Source of the DNA: Watersipora subatra
Taxonomy: Eukaryota > Bryozoa > Gymnolaemata > Cheilostomatida > Watersiporidae
Assembly (NCBI RefSeq): GCF_963576615.1
Contig: NC_088712.1
Span: forward strand, 31,153,870-31,217,869
Length of the DNA: 64,000 nt
Direction: 5' to 3'
Shown: positions 50,293-61,705 of the stretch, in pieces
Layout: each line of letters opens with the position of its first letter
How positions within the stretch are numbered: position 1 is the first letter of the stretch
Translations under genes and position numbers: made by a program
The notes under the pieces: model-generated
Told to the model about the DNA's origin: nothing
What the model saw: the letters and a program-made list of their open reading frames with translations, nothing else
The model's database searches: none

Positions 50293-50515
50293 ATAGGTCG
50301 AGGTCTATAGTTATGTCATGTACCTGCCGTATTAGTAGATGTCCTCAAATCGTTTGATCGCTCACTAATAGTTAAGTTGGCATCAGAGGTGTGCCATGCG
50401 TATCTCAGAAAAAGGCATTTAAAAACGCCATCAGGGAAAATGCCTGTTTTTTGTGCTGTCGGCAACGTGTACATTATACTCGTTAAGCAAGAGATTGCAG
50501 ATGATGACTCTATAC

Positions 50516-50880
50516 ATGTCATAAGGTCACACTATACATGTCGTAAGGTCACACTATACATGTCGTAAGATCACACTATACATGTCGTAAGGTCACATTA
50601 TACATGCCGTAAGGTCACACTATGCATGTTGTAAGGTCACACTATGCATGTCGTAAGGTCACATTATACATGTCGTAAGGTCACACCGTACATGTCGTAA
50701 GGTCACACCGTACACGTCGTAAGGTCACACTATACATGCCGAAAGGTCACACTATGCATGTTGTTAGGCCACACTATGCATGTCGTAAGATCACACAATG
50801 CATGTTGTAAGGTCACACTGCATGTCGTAAGATCACACCGTACACGTCGTAAGGTCACACCGTACACGTCGTAAGGTTAT
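50516..50880. repeat. 22-bp minisatellite, about 17 copies
   Basis: Unit TATACATGTCGTAAGGTCAC plus AC, with many variants (TATGCATGTTG, CGTACACGTCG). It lies about 220 bp after the previous array, in the same intron. Confidence 0.95.
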
Positions 50881-51010
50881 ACACAAAGTTATACAGCCAA
50901 AACGCAAACCGTTGCTAAATTCTTAAACATAAATGTCCACACATGTAAAGAATTTCTTATATTTAACCATAATAGTGATAAACATCCACCTAATAATAAG
51001 TTAGCAATAG

Positions 51011-51897
51011 GTTGAAGGTTGACTTGCAACAAACAGTTACATTACAGTTATTTGGTATCAAAAGATTCACCATGTCTTACTCTGTGGCGTTGTAGGTGCC
51101 AAATATGTGGAAATGTGATTACAAGCTCTTAAAAGCTCAAAAGGGAAAAGCCGCTGTAGATTGGAATCTCTTTATTTCTCTGACGTATTCATGAAATTTA
51201 TTTATTGTCTTGTCACGTGATGTTCTCACGTGAATTGAAAGGCCAATAGAAAGCTCAATATAAAACTTATCGTAGCACTAGTTTATGGCAAACACTTCGG
51301 GTTTTACCGAAGACCCCGTATCAAATATAGATGCTCCCTACTTTATAGTTTGGTTTCGGTTTGGTCTAATCGGCAAGTCGTAATCTGATCATGTGACCCA
51401 TACTTTGCGAATAATTTCTGCAGCACTTTTCGATTATCACAAATGACCAACAGGCTCGTCATGATTATCAGACAATGATATGTACTCCTTCAAGCTAAGG
51501 CTAAAAAGTTAAACGAATTTTCACTGCAGATTATAAGATATCAGTGCTGAAAGTGACAGCATTACAATGATGATCAAATAGACGCGTAAGAACAATAGCA
51601 TGGTTTTATTGAATGTGTGAAGTATATTTAAGAACATATTTCGACGAATGAGGTTGCATGAAAGTGTAAACGGAAGCCATCTTGTACAACTACGTCCCAT
51701 TTGAGCCGTTTTGGAAAGAGATTCTAATCTACCGCGGTTTTGTGATGGCTGCCATTAATTGTTCGTTTTTGAGCTTTTAAGAGCTTGTAATCACATTTTC
51801 ACATATTTGGCACCTACAACAGAACAGAGTAAGACATGGTGAATCTTTTAATACCTAATAACTGTAATGTGAATTTTGTTGCAAGTCAACCTTTAAC
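51011..51897. mobile_element. foldback MITE with GGTTGACTTGCAAC ends, copy 2
   Basis: Second copy of the element at 26771-27654, with internal sequence in the opposite direction (CGGGTTTTACCGAAGACCCC). Left end GTTGAAGGTTGACTTGCAAC, right end in reverse GTTAAAGGTTGACTTGCAAC. It is followed by a few AATAAGTTAGCAATA repeats (51893-51965). Confidence 0.9.
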
Positions 51898-52371
51898 AAT
51901 AAGTTAACAATAAGTTAGCAATAGGCTAATAATAAGTTAATAAGTTAATAATAAGTTAGCATTATACAATCTTGTAAAATGTGCTCGGCAGTTTGTTAGG
52001 TCTAAAATTTCCTTTTCATTTTGGCGTGAAAATCGACCATAACTTTTTAAGCTGGTTTTCTTGCTGGAAAAACCAACTGCAACCATATTTTTAAGGTATG
52101 ACAACCCCTATCTAGGATGGCTTTTTAGCATAAAAGCCCTATGAGTATCAGTGCGCAAAAGCTTGATGGTCTATTTGCCTGAGACTGTTCACAAGTAGGG
52201 GAAGGTGGGGCATGCCTGGCCAAACCTAACTGGAGTAAGGTGTCGATTTCATATTTTTGTATTCCATACACACCTTGCCTGTACATATAAAACATAAAAT
52301 TTAGCTAGCGCATAAACAACCTTTGCAAGAGATGTTTTGTGGCTCATCTTAGCCAAGCGTGTTACTTGCAG

Positions 52372-52543
52372 GTTATTCATGTGTGCATCGTGTGCGCTGG
52401 TTACAACGCAGCCAGAGATGTCTCTACAGTCATAAAGTCTCTCCTTTTCTACAGAAGTAATATTCTACATTTGCACCTACTCGTCGACTCCGTTTCTCTT
52501 CCTATTCTCAATACGCTTCTCGGCACTTGGGATATTCCCTCAG
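52372..52543 (+). CDS. LARGE1: LARGE exon 4: start of the first GT-A domain
   Basis: Acceptor GTTACTTGCAG ends at 52371, donor CAG|GTCTGT at 52544. Phase 0 in, phase 1 out, 57 whole codons. It encodes [20 protein letters not shown] followed by IKSLLFYRSNILHLHLLVDS, aligning with the nucleotide-sugar-binding Rossmann start of LARGE (vertebrate [20 protein letters not shown]). The GYN(A)RD signature and the HxHL(I/L)xDS strand are both present. This is the strongest family match together with exons 7 and 8. Confidence 0.95.
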
Positions 52544-52965
52544 GTCTGTTATACTTGTATCTCATTAATACATCGTAGCATACGTCTGCGAGATAAAGGA
52601 TCAAGTCTCTTTCTTTTAGGATTGAGAAATCAATGTTGCACTTATACGGATAGTTGTAGCAGGTCTCTTGCGGGTGATAATAGTTTACTCTAAAAATCAT
52701 GTATCGCTTTTATGTTTTTCGAGAGAAAAAATATCTGGAAATCTGGATAGATCAATGACTTTAGTGCTGTCGGCCAACTTGTGCGCAGCCATAACTTTGA
52801 GTGACTCACTCTATTTGAGAAAGTTTATTTATTGATTTAGGTCAGAAGGTAGTGTTGTTCAGTGCTTGTTTCTTAATTTTGTTAGAAAAACTTGATTGAA
52901 AAATGTAATTTTTTGTTTCTAAAATGTATTAAAATAAGTTAAATTAAGTTACTTTATTTCTATAG

Positions 52966-53006
52966 AAAACCAGCTCATTGGCCTGCTATATCCATCTTAT
53001 CCAGTG
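52966..53006 (+). CDS. LARGE1: LARGE exon 5: 41-nt microexon
   Basis: Acceptor TTTCTATAG ends at 52965, donor GTG|GTAAGA at 53007. Its 41 bases turn phase 1 into phase 0, exactly what the neighbours require. The translation is (E)NQLIGLLYPSYPV, in the place of the variable VRVDFYNADELK segment of vertebrate LARGE. The sequence match is weak (only the LY/FY position), so the call rests on phase and splice sites. Transcript data would decide it. Confidence 0.6.
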
Positions 53007-53617
53007 GTAAGAACAGCTCCAGTGATATTCATGCATCATCTAAGATTTCTCAACTAATTGCTAGTGACTAGGGGGTCAAAGATCCGCATGTTGCTGCACC
53101 CTTGAGAGTTGTATTGAACAGTTATACATAATAGCCTTACTCTGGACATTGATGAATGTAAAGAACTTTGCAACAGTGTTTATACTGTAGTCCCTTATAG
53201 CATGGCATCCTATAAATATAGCCATTAGATTTCCCTGCCTACTATAGTGCGAGTGCGAGCTATCTAGCTTATTTATGTATGTGAGTTTTGAAAAGGGTGA
53301 GTTTCTGTAGCAGGTAAAGTAGCTGCGAGCTAGGTCAGCTGGTCTAGGAACATTACCGGATATTAGCCAAGTTTCACATTGAATTGAATACAATTGTTTA
53401 GCATTGGTTTGAGTTGCTGTAGTGATGCCATTATGTAAACATGGTATGACAAGAAGCTAAAACTCATCTGATATAACAACCTTCTTTACAAAGATATTCA
53501 GCTATTACTAAGAATACCGTTAGAAACTCGTACAATAGCGGCCATAAGTCCACTTTCAACTTTTGCATTAATCTCATTGTAGTTGTCTACTCTTTCTACT
53601 CAACAACTCTCATACAG

Positions 53618-53713
53618 AAAGATGTCTCATGGATTCCAAATGCTCACTATTCCGGTGTCTACGGACTTATGAAACTCCAGCTGCCTTATGTGCTACCAGC
53701 AAACATTGATAAG
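53618..53713 (+). CDS. LARGE1: LARGE exon 6: SWIPN-HYSG segment
   Basis: Acceptor CTCATACAG ends at 53617, donor AAG|GTAGAG at 53714. 32 whole codons, phase 0 to 0. It encodes KDVSWIPNAHYSGVYGLMKL and then QLPYVLPANIDK. SWIPN(x)HYSG(I/V)YGLMKL is an almost invariant block of the LARGE first catalytic domain. Confidence 0.95.
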
Positions 53714-53925
53714 GTAGAGTTGTTCAAATTTTTGTTTGTTTACATTCCTCTGTGTAAGGTTTAGTTGAGAGGGCTGAATACCTGGTGTTGCACTGGGAAT
53801 AAAAAAGGTTTTTGCGCAGAAAATTCATTTTTATTTAGCTTATTACAACATCTACCATTCTAACTTTTAAATGAAGTTGTTTGTTTATTTCTGTCTGTGT
53901 CCAGACAATGCTTAATTCAAATACA

Positions 53926-54680
53926 GTGGAACCTCAGTTCTCGAACACAATCCGTTCCAGAAGGTTGTTCGAAAACCGAGTTATTCGAGATCCGAAACAA
54001 TTTTTCCATTAGAATAAATCTATGTAAATTTAATCCGTTCCAAGCCAAGATAACAGCTTTGGTAAATTATTTTTTTAACATTTTACACCATAAGCTCTAC
54101 TGTATATCACATACTATAATTATATAAAAGCGGGTAGATATAGATCATTTATTTTTAATAAAATATTTTCTATCTATGATGATGGAAAAAGAAAACCAAA
54201 AGTAAAATTTCCTATTTTTTGCTCTTAAAACATCAAAAACATTCTAGGTTAAGATACAATAGCAAAAATTGCAGAAATTGATAATGAAATGGCAAAAAAT
54301 GCGACAAATCAGTTAACTTTAACTCTTATCTTAGCAGCTAAATTTAATCAATTTTTATAAGATTCAACCTTTCCTACTTGGCTTTCTATGAAGGCTTGTG
54401 CACACTATTGCTCAGATAGACGTATAGCTTGAACTTTCACATGGAATAATGCAACTGTTAGCCTCTTGATTGGCTGTTTGTTAGTAGCATTGGATCCAAT
54501 CTCTAAGTGGCTTTACCAGCCTTATTATGTGGAACGCGATGTTTTTTTGTACTCTCGTCATGGCATTGCTTTCACCATACAACAAAATTGTCTCTCTAAA
54601 TTCAAATTTGGTGGTCGGTGTGCTGCATTTGTAGGAGTGCTGAATACGATGAAGGCTGTTCTGTAATGATTACCATGAAA
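53926..54680. mobile_element. mariner-type MITE fragment, CAGTGGAACCTCAGTTCTCG end
   Basis: Begins CAGTGGAACCTCAGTTCTCG, a common Tc1/mariner-type terminal sequence, followed by GTTCGAAAACCGAGTTATTC. It shares blocks with 42190-42500. The later part (TTATGTGGAACGCGATGTTT, AAATTTGGTGGTCGGTGTGC) recurs at 59850-59980, so these belong to one repeat family. No intact transposase. Confidence 0.65.
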
Positions 54681-55870
54681 AATGGTTTGATACTGATACA
54701 GTTAACATAAACTGAAAAAAAACAAGATAAAAATCATATGTTGAATTAATAATAGTGATGAGTACATAGAAGTGTGTGTATAAAAAGGTTACTGTTGCAG
54801 CAGAAGCTATCCATCAAAATTTTGAATACAGCAAAACTGGTACCAACTTTAAAATGACATCGGAATTAAATACATCACTTAAGTGCACCAGGGTAAACAA
54901 TGTTCTTCGTCTAACCTAATGGAGAGAGAATGTATAGGCCACTTCTACTGCCTGCCATTTTGACTGCCTACTCGAGATAACCCAACATACAACTGTCCAT
55001 TCGAAAAGCAAGGTGTTAGTAGGTGATTACCGACAGTTTTGAGTGATTGACTTTGGGATTTGTTGATGGTGAAATGGAATTGGCCCGGGGCAAACAACTC
55101 ACACTTGAGTAACTGGGTCTTTTACTTAGTGATTAGATTAGATTGCCTTGCAAGTCTACTCTACAGATTCAATAGCAGTAACAAAGACGATATTCAACGA
55201 CAAAGAAAGATCGCATCACAAAAATTTGGAAATTTTGAACCAAACAGAGATATATTACAGCATAATAATTACACGATATCGGTCCTAGCTTTTGGAAACT
55301 TTTCTTTAGAAAGCTAACCCTAGTGCAAAAGCAAACTACCGCAAAAACAGGGTAACCAACCCAGTGGTTTTGGGCTCACGGCTAGCTTGCCATAAAACTG
55401 AATCTCATTGACCTGCTACATCTGAAATCCATATCTATAGTCAACACTTGTAAGTGAAAGCATTTAGTAGTATATTTGAAAATGAAAAGTTGGAAAAAAT
55501 AGATATTGAATGCAAGGCTCTTAAAAAAACTTTCAAAAGAAAAACAAACTCAAAAGGTAATTTTAATCAATAATGAAAAGTACACACTTAGCTTGTAACC
55601 TGCAATCGCGGTTACAATAATAATAGAATAAAGTTTCAAAAAGGAAATCATTTTTGCGTTACAAAAAGTGGTAAAACAACTCTAATATGCCGAACTAATG
55701 CAATGCAGAAAACAATGCTGAACCAATATTTTAATAATCAATAGTTTTTGTAGTTAACATATTATAACCAATCACTATTAACTGGGCATACACATGACAA
55801 AAAACAGACACTTCATTTTATACATACAGATGTGATTTTCATGCAAATAAGGATGATCAGTCTGACACGC
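54681..55870. other. no recognised gene (LARGE intron 6)
   Basis: No supported exon or repeat. The open frame at 55060-55317 is interrupted in context and has no recognised domain. Confidence 0.4.
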
Positions 55871-55874
55871 CTAG

Positions 55875-57070
55875 TTTGCTGCTGCATGTAACCTCTCATG
55901 TTATCGAGACCCTTGTCTCTCTTCAACGCCCCTGTCTTACATACATGTAACCCCTCATGTTATCAAGACCCTTGTCTCTCTTCAACACCCCTGTCTTACA
56001 TACATGTAACCTCTCGTGTTATCGAGACCCTTGTCTCTCTTCAACACCCCTATCTTACATACATGTAACCTCTCATGTTATCGAGAGCCTTGTCTCTCTT
56101 CAACGCCCCTGTCTTAAGCCTGGTTCCCATATACGTAGCAAAGCACCGGCGATAATATCGCGCAGCAAAACACTTGCGGTGCTCGGCGCAGTTTAATGTT
56201 CACATAAAAGCCACATCGTTAATAATATCGTAAACATAATTGCGTAATCAAATAAAATGTTCGCTCGCCATGTCGTTTCTATAATGGTGACCTTTACCGG
56301 TGCAGTGCATTTCGGGAAGGTTTTGCCTGCGGCCGTTTGCGAAATTTGAACATGCGCAAACTCTTGCGTTGACCGCCGGCATCCACCGGCGGTGCACTGC
56401 GATCCGCGGCGTGTAGGTTCCCATTTTACCGCAATAGCCTGCGGTGCTGTCGCCGGTGCTTTGCGGCGTATATGGGAACCAGGTTTTACGTACATGTCAC
56501 CTCTCATGTTATCGAGACCCTTGTCTCTCTTCAACGCCCCTGTCTTACGAACATGTAACCTCTTGTGTTATCGAGACCCTTGTCTCTCTTCAACACCCTT
56601 GTCTCACGTACTTGTAACATCTCGTGTTATCGAGACTCTTTTCTCTCTTCAACACCCCTGTCTTACATACATGTAACCTCTCATGTTATCGAGAGCCTTG
56701 TCTTTCTTCAATGCCCCTGTCTTACATACATGTACATGTAACCTCTCATGCTATCAAGACCCTTGTCTTTCTTCAACACCCCTGTCTTACATACATGTCA
56801 CCTCTCATGTTATCAAGGCCGTTGTCTCTCTTCAACACCCCTGTCTTACGTACATGTAACCTCTCACGTTATCAAGGCCCTTGTCTCTCTTCAACACCCC
56901 TGTCTTACGTACATGTAACCTCTCACGTTATCAAGGTCCTTGTCTCTTTTCAACACCCCTGTCTTGCATAGATGTAACCTCTCATGTTATGGAGGCCCTT
57001 GTCTCTCTTCAACGCCCCTGTCTTACATACATGTAACCTTTCATGTTATCAAGGCCCTTGTCTCTCTTTT
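55875..57070. repeat. 59-bp minisatellite, about 14 copies, interrupted
   Basis: Each unit contains TCTTACATACATGTAACCTC, TCATGTTATCGAGACCCTTG and TCTCTCTTCAACGCCCCTG. About four copies precede and ten follow the insertion at 56117-56485. In LARGE intron 6. Confidence 0.94.
56117..56485. mobile_element. PIF/Harbinger-like MITE inserted in the 59-bp array
   Basis: The ends AGCCTGGTTCCCATATACGT and, in reverse, AACCTGGTTCCCATATACGC continue pairing as GCAAAGCACCGGCGA for a total of about 38 bp. TTA is repeated at 56114-56116 and 56486-56488. Because neighbouring units read CTGTCTTACGTACATG, the empty site is known. 369 bp, GC-richer than its surroundings, no coding sequence. Confidence 0.93.
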
Positions 57071-57161
57071 TACTAATTATGTTTATGAGAAATCTTTCTA
57101 ATCAATTTATTTGATTCAGTGCCTCACTTCATCACTTTTGCATTCTCACTGCTAATTACAG

Positions 57162-57317
57162 GTAATCCTTCTTGACACAGATATAGTCTTCTCGTCTGAC
57201 ATCGCGGAACTCTGGAAGATGTTCCAGCTTTTTAGCAGTCAGCAGTTTATCGGCTTGGTTGAAAACCTGAGCGACTGGTATCTGCCTAGCTCAGGCCTTG
57301 GTAACTGGCCTGCACTC
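57162..57317 (+). CDS. LARGE1: LARGE exon 7: DXD catalytic motif
   Basis: Acceptor GCTAATTACAG ends at 57161, donor CTC|GTGAGT at 57318. 52 whole codons, phase 0 to 0. It starts [20 protein letters not shown] and continues with [20 protein letters not shown] and GNWPAL. DTD is the metal- and UDP-sugar-binding DXD of the first domain (vertebrate VIVLDTDITFATDIAELW), and GLVENxSDWYL is equally diagnostic. The catalytic residues are intact. Confidence 0.97.
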
Positions 57318-57989
57318 GTGAGTGAATTTCTCCTCAAATCAAGGCTATGTGTTTATTACTAACAGGACTTTAATCTCTTCTTTCTATCAGTAATTGTAAA
57401 AAGTCATGAACAGTAAACAACATGGAAATGACGCTTGCTTTGCTTTCAAATGTCTGTTCTATGTCTTTTATGTAGATATTCGGAGTAGCTTGTCTTCTTT
57501 GAAGTGAAGAATGCTCTAAAATGATTTTAACATGTAAAACGATCTTGCTTGCCAATTTCCTTGCAGCCAGATGAAGGAATCAAGGGTATTTTGGACACCA
57601 AAGAAAGCTTGTGTAGGAAGCTGATGGTGCATATATCTGTTATACAGTCTAAACTTGTATATTGTTTATTAGTACTGCATAAGCAATGGGCCTTTTACAG
57701 TAATACCAAACATGCCAAGTATTGACTGATCATGTTTTGCGTTGGAAGCTCTTTTATGTTGTTTTTAAAGGAATTATTATAACTGTGGGTTTATGTTCAT
57801 GTTAAAATTGAGAGTAAGTGTACTCAGCAATAAAGTACTTGGCTTTAGCCAATGAAAAAGCTGACAAAGCTCTCCGAACACCAAAATACTGACCTAATGT
57901 GGGGCCAGCAGTGTTGCACTAATGCTAAACACCAAGCTGTATATACAGTTTAACAACTAACATACCTGAAAGTAGCTGTAAATTAGCAC

Positions 57990-58045
57990 TTCATACGCTA
58001 TGAGATATCTCGCTATGAGATCTCTCGCTATGAGATCTCTCGGAC
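57990..58045. repeat. short tandem repeat TATGAGATCTCTCGC
   Basis: Three copies of CTATGAGAT(A/C)TCTCG in intron 7. Confidence 0.8.
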
Positions 58046-58198
58046 AGCAGTAGCTAGCTTAGACTCCTGCTAATCACTGTCATCACCTATTGCATGGTGT
58101 CAAGATTAGCAGAGATGTTTGTTTCACAGTGGTGAGTTGGTGCTTTGTATGGCATATTGGAGTTGAATGGATGGGTCTATTACAAATTCACCTTTCAG

Positions 58199-58330
58199 GG
58201 ACGGGGGTTTAACACAGGAGTGATGTTAATGAATCTTAGGCTAATGAAAGAAAGAAATTGGGCTAAACTCTGGAGACAAGTTGCCAACAAGTACTTGCCT
58301 GAGGCTGGCCCAACACGCCTGGCAGACCAA
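58199..58330 (+). CDS. LARGE1: LARGE exon 8: GRGFNTGV to ADQ
   Basis: Acceptor ACCTTTCAG ends at 58198, donor CAA|GTGAGT at 58331. 44 whole codons, phase 0 to 0. It encodes GRGFNTGVMLMNLRLMKERN, then WAKLWRQVANKYLPEAG and PTRLADQ. It aligns with vertebrate [34 protein letters not shown] ... SLADQ. The next exon should begin D-I-F-N-like in phase 0; none was found up to base 64000. Confidence 0.96.
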
Positions 58331-59204
58331 GTGAGTTCCTAGAATCAGAATTATTTTTGCTTTCTTTGACTACCCTATATCTTTTTGTATAAGCCGCCAC
58401 TGTGTATAGGCTGCACCCCAAACTTTGAAGGTGGTTTTTCGAGTTACAGATAACCGCGTGCGAAGCCGCTTTGCTGTTTTTTTTCCATTCGTTTAACTCT
58501 TTCACTACTGCTCTAGATTGGCTTTTCTGACCAAATAAATTCAAACTGATTTTCGAAAATTCAATATACCACTAGTACTTACGCAATATCTCAAGAATCA
58601 ATGCAGATATCGTTTTACTGTAAAATGCATCTTATTCAGAACCAAATTCGCTACAAGATAAGTACACAGTTCTTTTTAGTGAATCCCACTCTCACAAAAT
58701 TTGTTGCGCTTTCTTTGCATTGAACGAATGCAGAGAATCTTTTTTGCTATGATAGTAGCGATCTTGTTTTCCCATTTTGAAAAGTAAGTAAAAATGGAAT
58801 GGAATTGCATAGCAAAAAGACTTTCAATTGGTTGCACGTGATTGGCAACAAGGTTGTTTCGTTGGAGACAAAATTTGAATGGTCTAGCTAATGCGTAGGC
58901 TTCGTAATAAAAAGAATAGTGAAACCCTATCGATTATGCAATTCATCGGCTGATGGTCTATACTTCTATTACCGCATTTACTCTTTCGCTACCATTCGTT
59001 GATAGGTCGGCGCACTGTAGCGAAAGAGTTAACACATGTAATTTAATGTTCAGTCATTCGCCAAGTCTACCGGCTCTGTCTGTTGTCACACACTGCCTGA
59101 CGATGTGACATTCGATCAATGAATGTTTACGCCTTTGCGGATAAAGTGTTCTGTCTTCAACAAACCACAGGAAGCAAGTACCAAATTGGTGAGCACCCTG
59201 TAAC
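58331..59204. other. LARGE intron 8, no feature seen
   Basis: No exon continuing the LARGE reading frame and no array was recognised in this part. Confidence 0.4.
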
Positions 59205-59400
59205 CCATGTCATCAAGAAGGCCCCCGTGTCATCAAGAAGGCCCCGTGTCATCAAGAAGGCCCCTTGTCATCAAGAAGGCCCCCGTGTCATCAAGAAGGC
59301 CCCCGTGTCATCAAGAAGGCCCCCGTGTCATCAAGAAGGCCCCCGTGTCATCAAGAAGGCCCCCGTGTCATCAAGAACGCCCCCGTGTCATCAAGAAGGA
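59205..59400. repeat. 20-bp minisatellite, about 10 copies
   Basis: The unit is GTGTCATCAAGAAGGCCCCC, with one or two length variants in the C run that shift the frame. Confidence 0.95.
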
Positions 59401-60335
59401 CAATATACGATGAAGCTGTGTTTTAATTGAAAATTGTGGATGTAGCTTTGGAAACTACCAACCGAAATGCTGCTGTCTTTGGCATCCATGAAAAGCAACC
59501 CAACAAATGGAATCAAGTGCTGGTGATGTAACGTGCCAATGAGCACGATTATGACCTCATATTAGTACAAGTGCTGGATACTTCCTAGCGTCTTATTGTT
59601 GAATACACTATTTTTAGTATTTGCACATTTCCACAGTTAATGCAAATTGTAATAATAGTTATTCAAAAAAATCTTGTTTGAATTTATTAATACTTGATAT
59701 AATTCTTTTATATAAAAATATTTATTCTATCGTTATATGTAACGTTAAGCTTCTTACGTGACATTACCTTAACCTTAAACGTAATGAAAAGTTACAGGTA
59801 CACTGCACCTGTGGGTTACGACGTTCCTGTCTTATGGTTTTTTCGCCTTACTATGTGGAACGGGATGTTTTTTCGTCCCCTCGTCACGGCATTGCTATCA
59901 CCATACGACAACACCAAAATATCTCTCAAAGTTCTCGAAGTTTAAATTTGGTGGTCGGTGTGCTGCATACATAGGAATCATGAAGATACTGATATGCTGT
60001 TTGCTGAACTCCTTCCCATAACGCCTGAAAGATATACGAAGCTCTCTCTCTCTCTCATTTCGCATTCAGTGTTTCGTAAAGGCTTGATATTGCGTGAGTG
60101 AAATGAAAGTTAGTGGAAAGTAAACCAAACTGAAAGTTTATTGTGCGTTTTAGTGTTTAATATAATATCTGCTGTAAATTTAGTTCATCACAGGTATATA
60201 GCTATATAACTACATATATAACTTTAATTTCCTAGCCATTGGTCCTAAGATTGATAGCGACGTTAAAGGAAGAAAAGTAAGCAAGTGATTTTATTGCAAT
60301 AGAAATTTTATTGCAGACCATAACTGCTGAATACA
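59401..60335. other. no recognised gene; part of a dispersed repeat
   Basis: 59845-59990 (TATGTGGAACGGGATGTTTT, TTTGGTGGTCGGTGTGCTGC) matches 54525-54640, a dispersed repeat. Nothing else is recognised. Confidence 0.5.
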
Positions 60336-60344
60336 CAAAAATTA

Positions 60345-60882
60345 CTGTAACAACTATAATTACTGTAAGTAACTACAGTTACTTACAGTAATTACTTACA
60401 GTAACTATAGTTACTTACAGTAACTATAGTTATTATAAGTAACTATAGTTACTTACAGTAACTATAGTTTCTGTAAGAAACTATAGTTACTTATAGTAAC
60501 TATAGTTTCTGTAAGTAACTATAGTTACTTATAGTAACTATAGTTTCTGTAAGTAATTACTGTAAGTAACTATAGTTACTTATAGTAACTATAGTTACTG
60601 TAAGTAATTACTGTAAGAAACTATAGTAACTTACAGTAATTACTGTAAGAAACTATAGTTACTTATAGTAACTATAGTTACTGTAAGTAATTACTGTAAG
60701 AAACTATAGTTACTTATAGTAACTATAGTTACTGTAAGTAATTACTGTAAGTAACTATAGTTACTTATAGTAACTATAGTTACTGTAAGTAATTACTTAT
60801 AGTAACTATAGTTACTTACAGTAATTACTTACAGTAACCATAGTTACTTACAGTAATTACTGTAAGAAACTATAGTTACTGA
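60345..60882. repeat. palindromic repeat array TAACTATAGTTA / GTAATTACTGTAA
   Basis: Short palindromes TAACTATAGTTA, ACTGTAAGTAATTACT and related forms alternate for about 540 bp, so both strands read almost alike and very many hairpins or a cruciform could form. There is no fixed unit length. Confidence 0.93.
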
Positions 60883-61568
60883 GGTTAAAATGCTATTTTG
60901 TTACTAGTTTCTAGTATGCACAGTATGTATATAAAATCTTGATGTTTTCACCAGGGCGTGTTTGCTTTAGATAATTACCACGGGTTTCTATTATACCCCT
61001 CTATACGATATTTTTGCCTAAAGATGCAGACACCAGAATGCATGAATAAATTAGCATATAACAGCAAATAATTTAAATAAATTTTAGGGAGCAAATCTGT
61101 GTTTCATATTTGCCTTTTTATTTTAATTTCAGCTATCTTAAGCATGTGTTTTGGTTTGTTTGAAACATGCATATCACAAAATTGCATTGACATAATTGAA
61201 ATTTAATAATCACCAGACTTCACTTTTTAACACTAATTTTTTGTAACAGTTGAACAGAAGTAATTGTACTCTTGGGTACAAATTACATTTGAGACGTGAA
61301 ACAATATCTCACTATAGCAGTTTAACTCATTCAGGACTGTTCCTGGTTACTACGGGAAGAGTTATGCTCTCCAGGGCCCGTTCCCGAAGTCTCCGGGTTA
61401 ATCTTTGATTTGCTCTATTGCTTAGCTGTTTAGATACATCGGTTTCATTCATTCACCAAACGAAGTTTAAGAGTCTGGGCATCATTTTGATACCAAATAT
61501 GTGATTGGACAAGAGAGTTTTAACTAACAAATTACGTGATAGATATCAACTGTTTTGAAAATTTGTTG

Positions 61569-61582
61569 ATCGCCATTTTGGA
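61569..61582. promoter_or_regulatory. YY1-like site CGCCATTTTGG
   Basis: GATCGCCATTTTGG stands about 20 bases before the ATG of the small gene at 61600. CGCCATTTTGG (reverse CCAAAATGGCG) is the consensus of YY1, usually found close to transcription starts of metazoan genes. Confidence 0.45.
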
Positions 61583-61599
61583 AAAGGTTTATCCGAACG

Positions 61600-61705
61600 A
61601 TGGCAGAATTTTTAGGTGAATTAGATGTGGTAATCAGCTCAGGAGAAGAAAATAGCAACGAAAGTAATGTTCAAGAAGAAAGTGAGAATTTTCTGATGGA
61701 AGAAG
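61600..61705 (+). CDS. small acidic protein, exon 1
   Basis: The ATG has a good context (CGAACGATGGC). 35 codons plus one base: MAEFLGELDVVISSGEENSN, then ESNVQEESENFLMEE. Donor GAAG|GTAAGT at 61706, phase 1. The acidic Ser/Glu-rich sequence predicts a disordered region. I do not recognise the family. It could be the N-terminus of a domesticated or live transposon protein, which often have such acidic starts, or an unrelated small gene within or after LARGE. Confidence 0.5.

Larger units (their letters stand above)
30840..58330 (+). other. LARGE1: LARGE gene, exons 1 to 8 (3' part not seen)
   Basis: Eight exons spread over 27.5 kb join without a phase error. They give a type II Golgi glycosyltransferase whose domains follow LARGE1/LARGE2 in order: short cytosolic tail, membrane anchor, coiled-coil stem, then the first GT-A domain up to the conserved ADQ. 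In the known family this domain is the xylosyltransferase and a second domain the glucuronyltransferase; together they polymerise matriglycan on alpha-dystroglycan. The second domain and the remainder of the first are not found before base 64000. Introns are 8.6, 9.8, 2.8, 0.4, 0.6, 3.4 and 0.9 kb, and most of the long ones carry minisatellites and MITEs. Confidence 0.9.

Noticed and set aside
49999..50880. CRISPR-like array
   Set aside because: The units are directly adjacent with no unique spacers, and the window is eukaryotic.
59119..59204. LARGE exon 9 ending at a GTGAGC donor (59189)
   Set aside because: No acceptor in the right place, and the translation (ADKVFCLQQTTGSKYQI) does not fit the expected DIFNAV-like segment.
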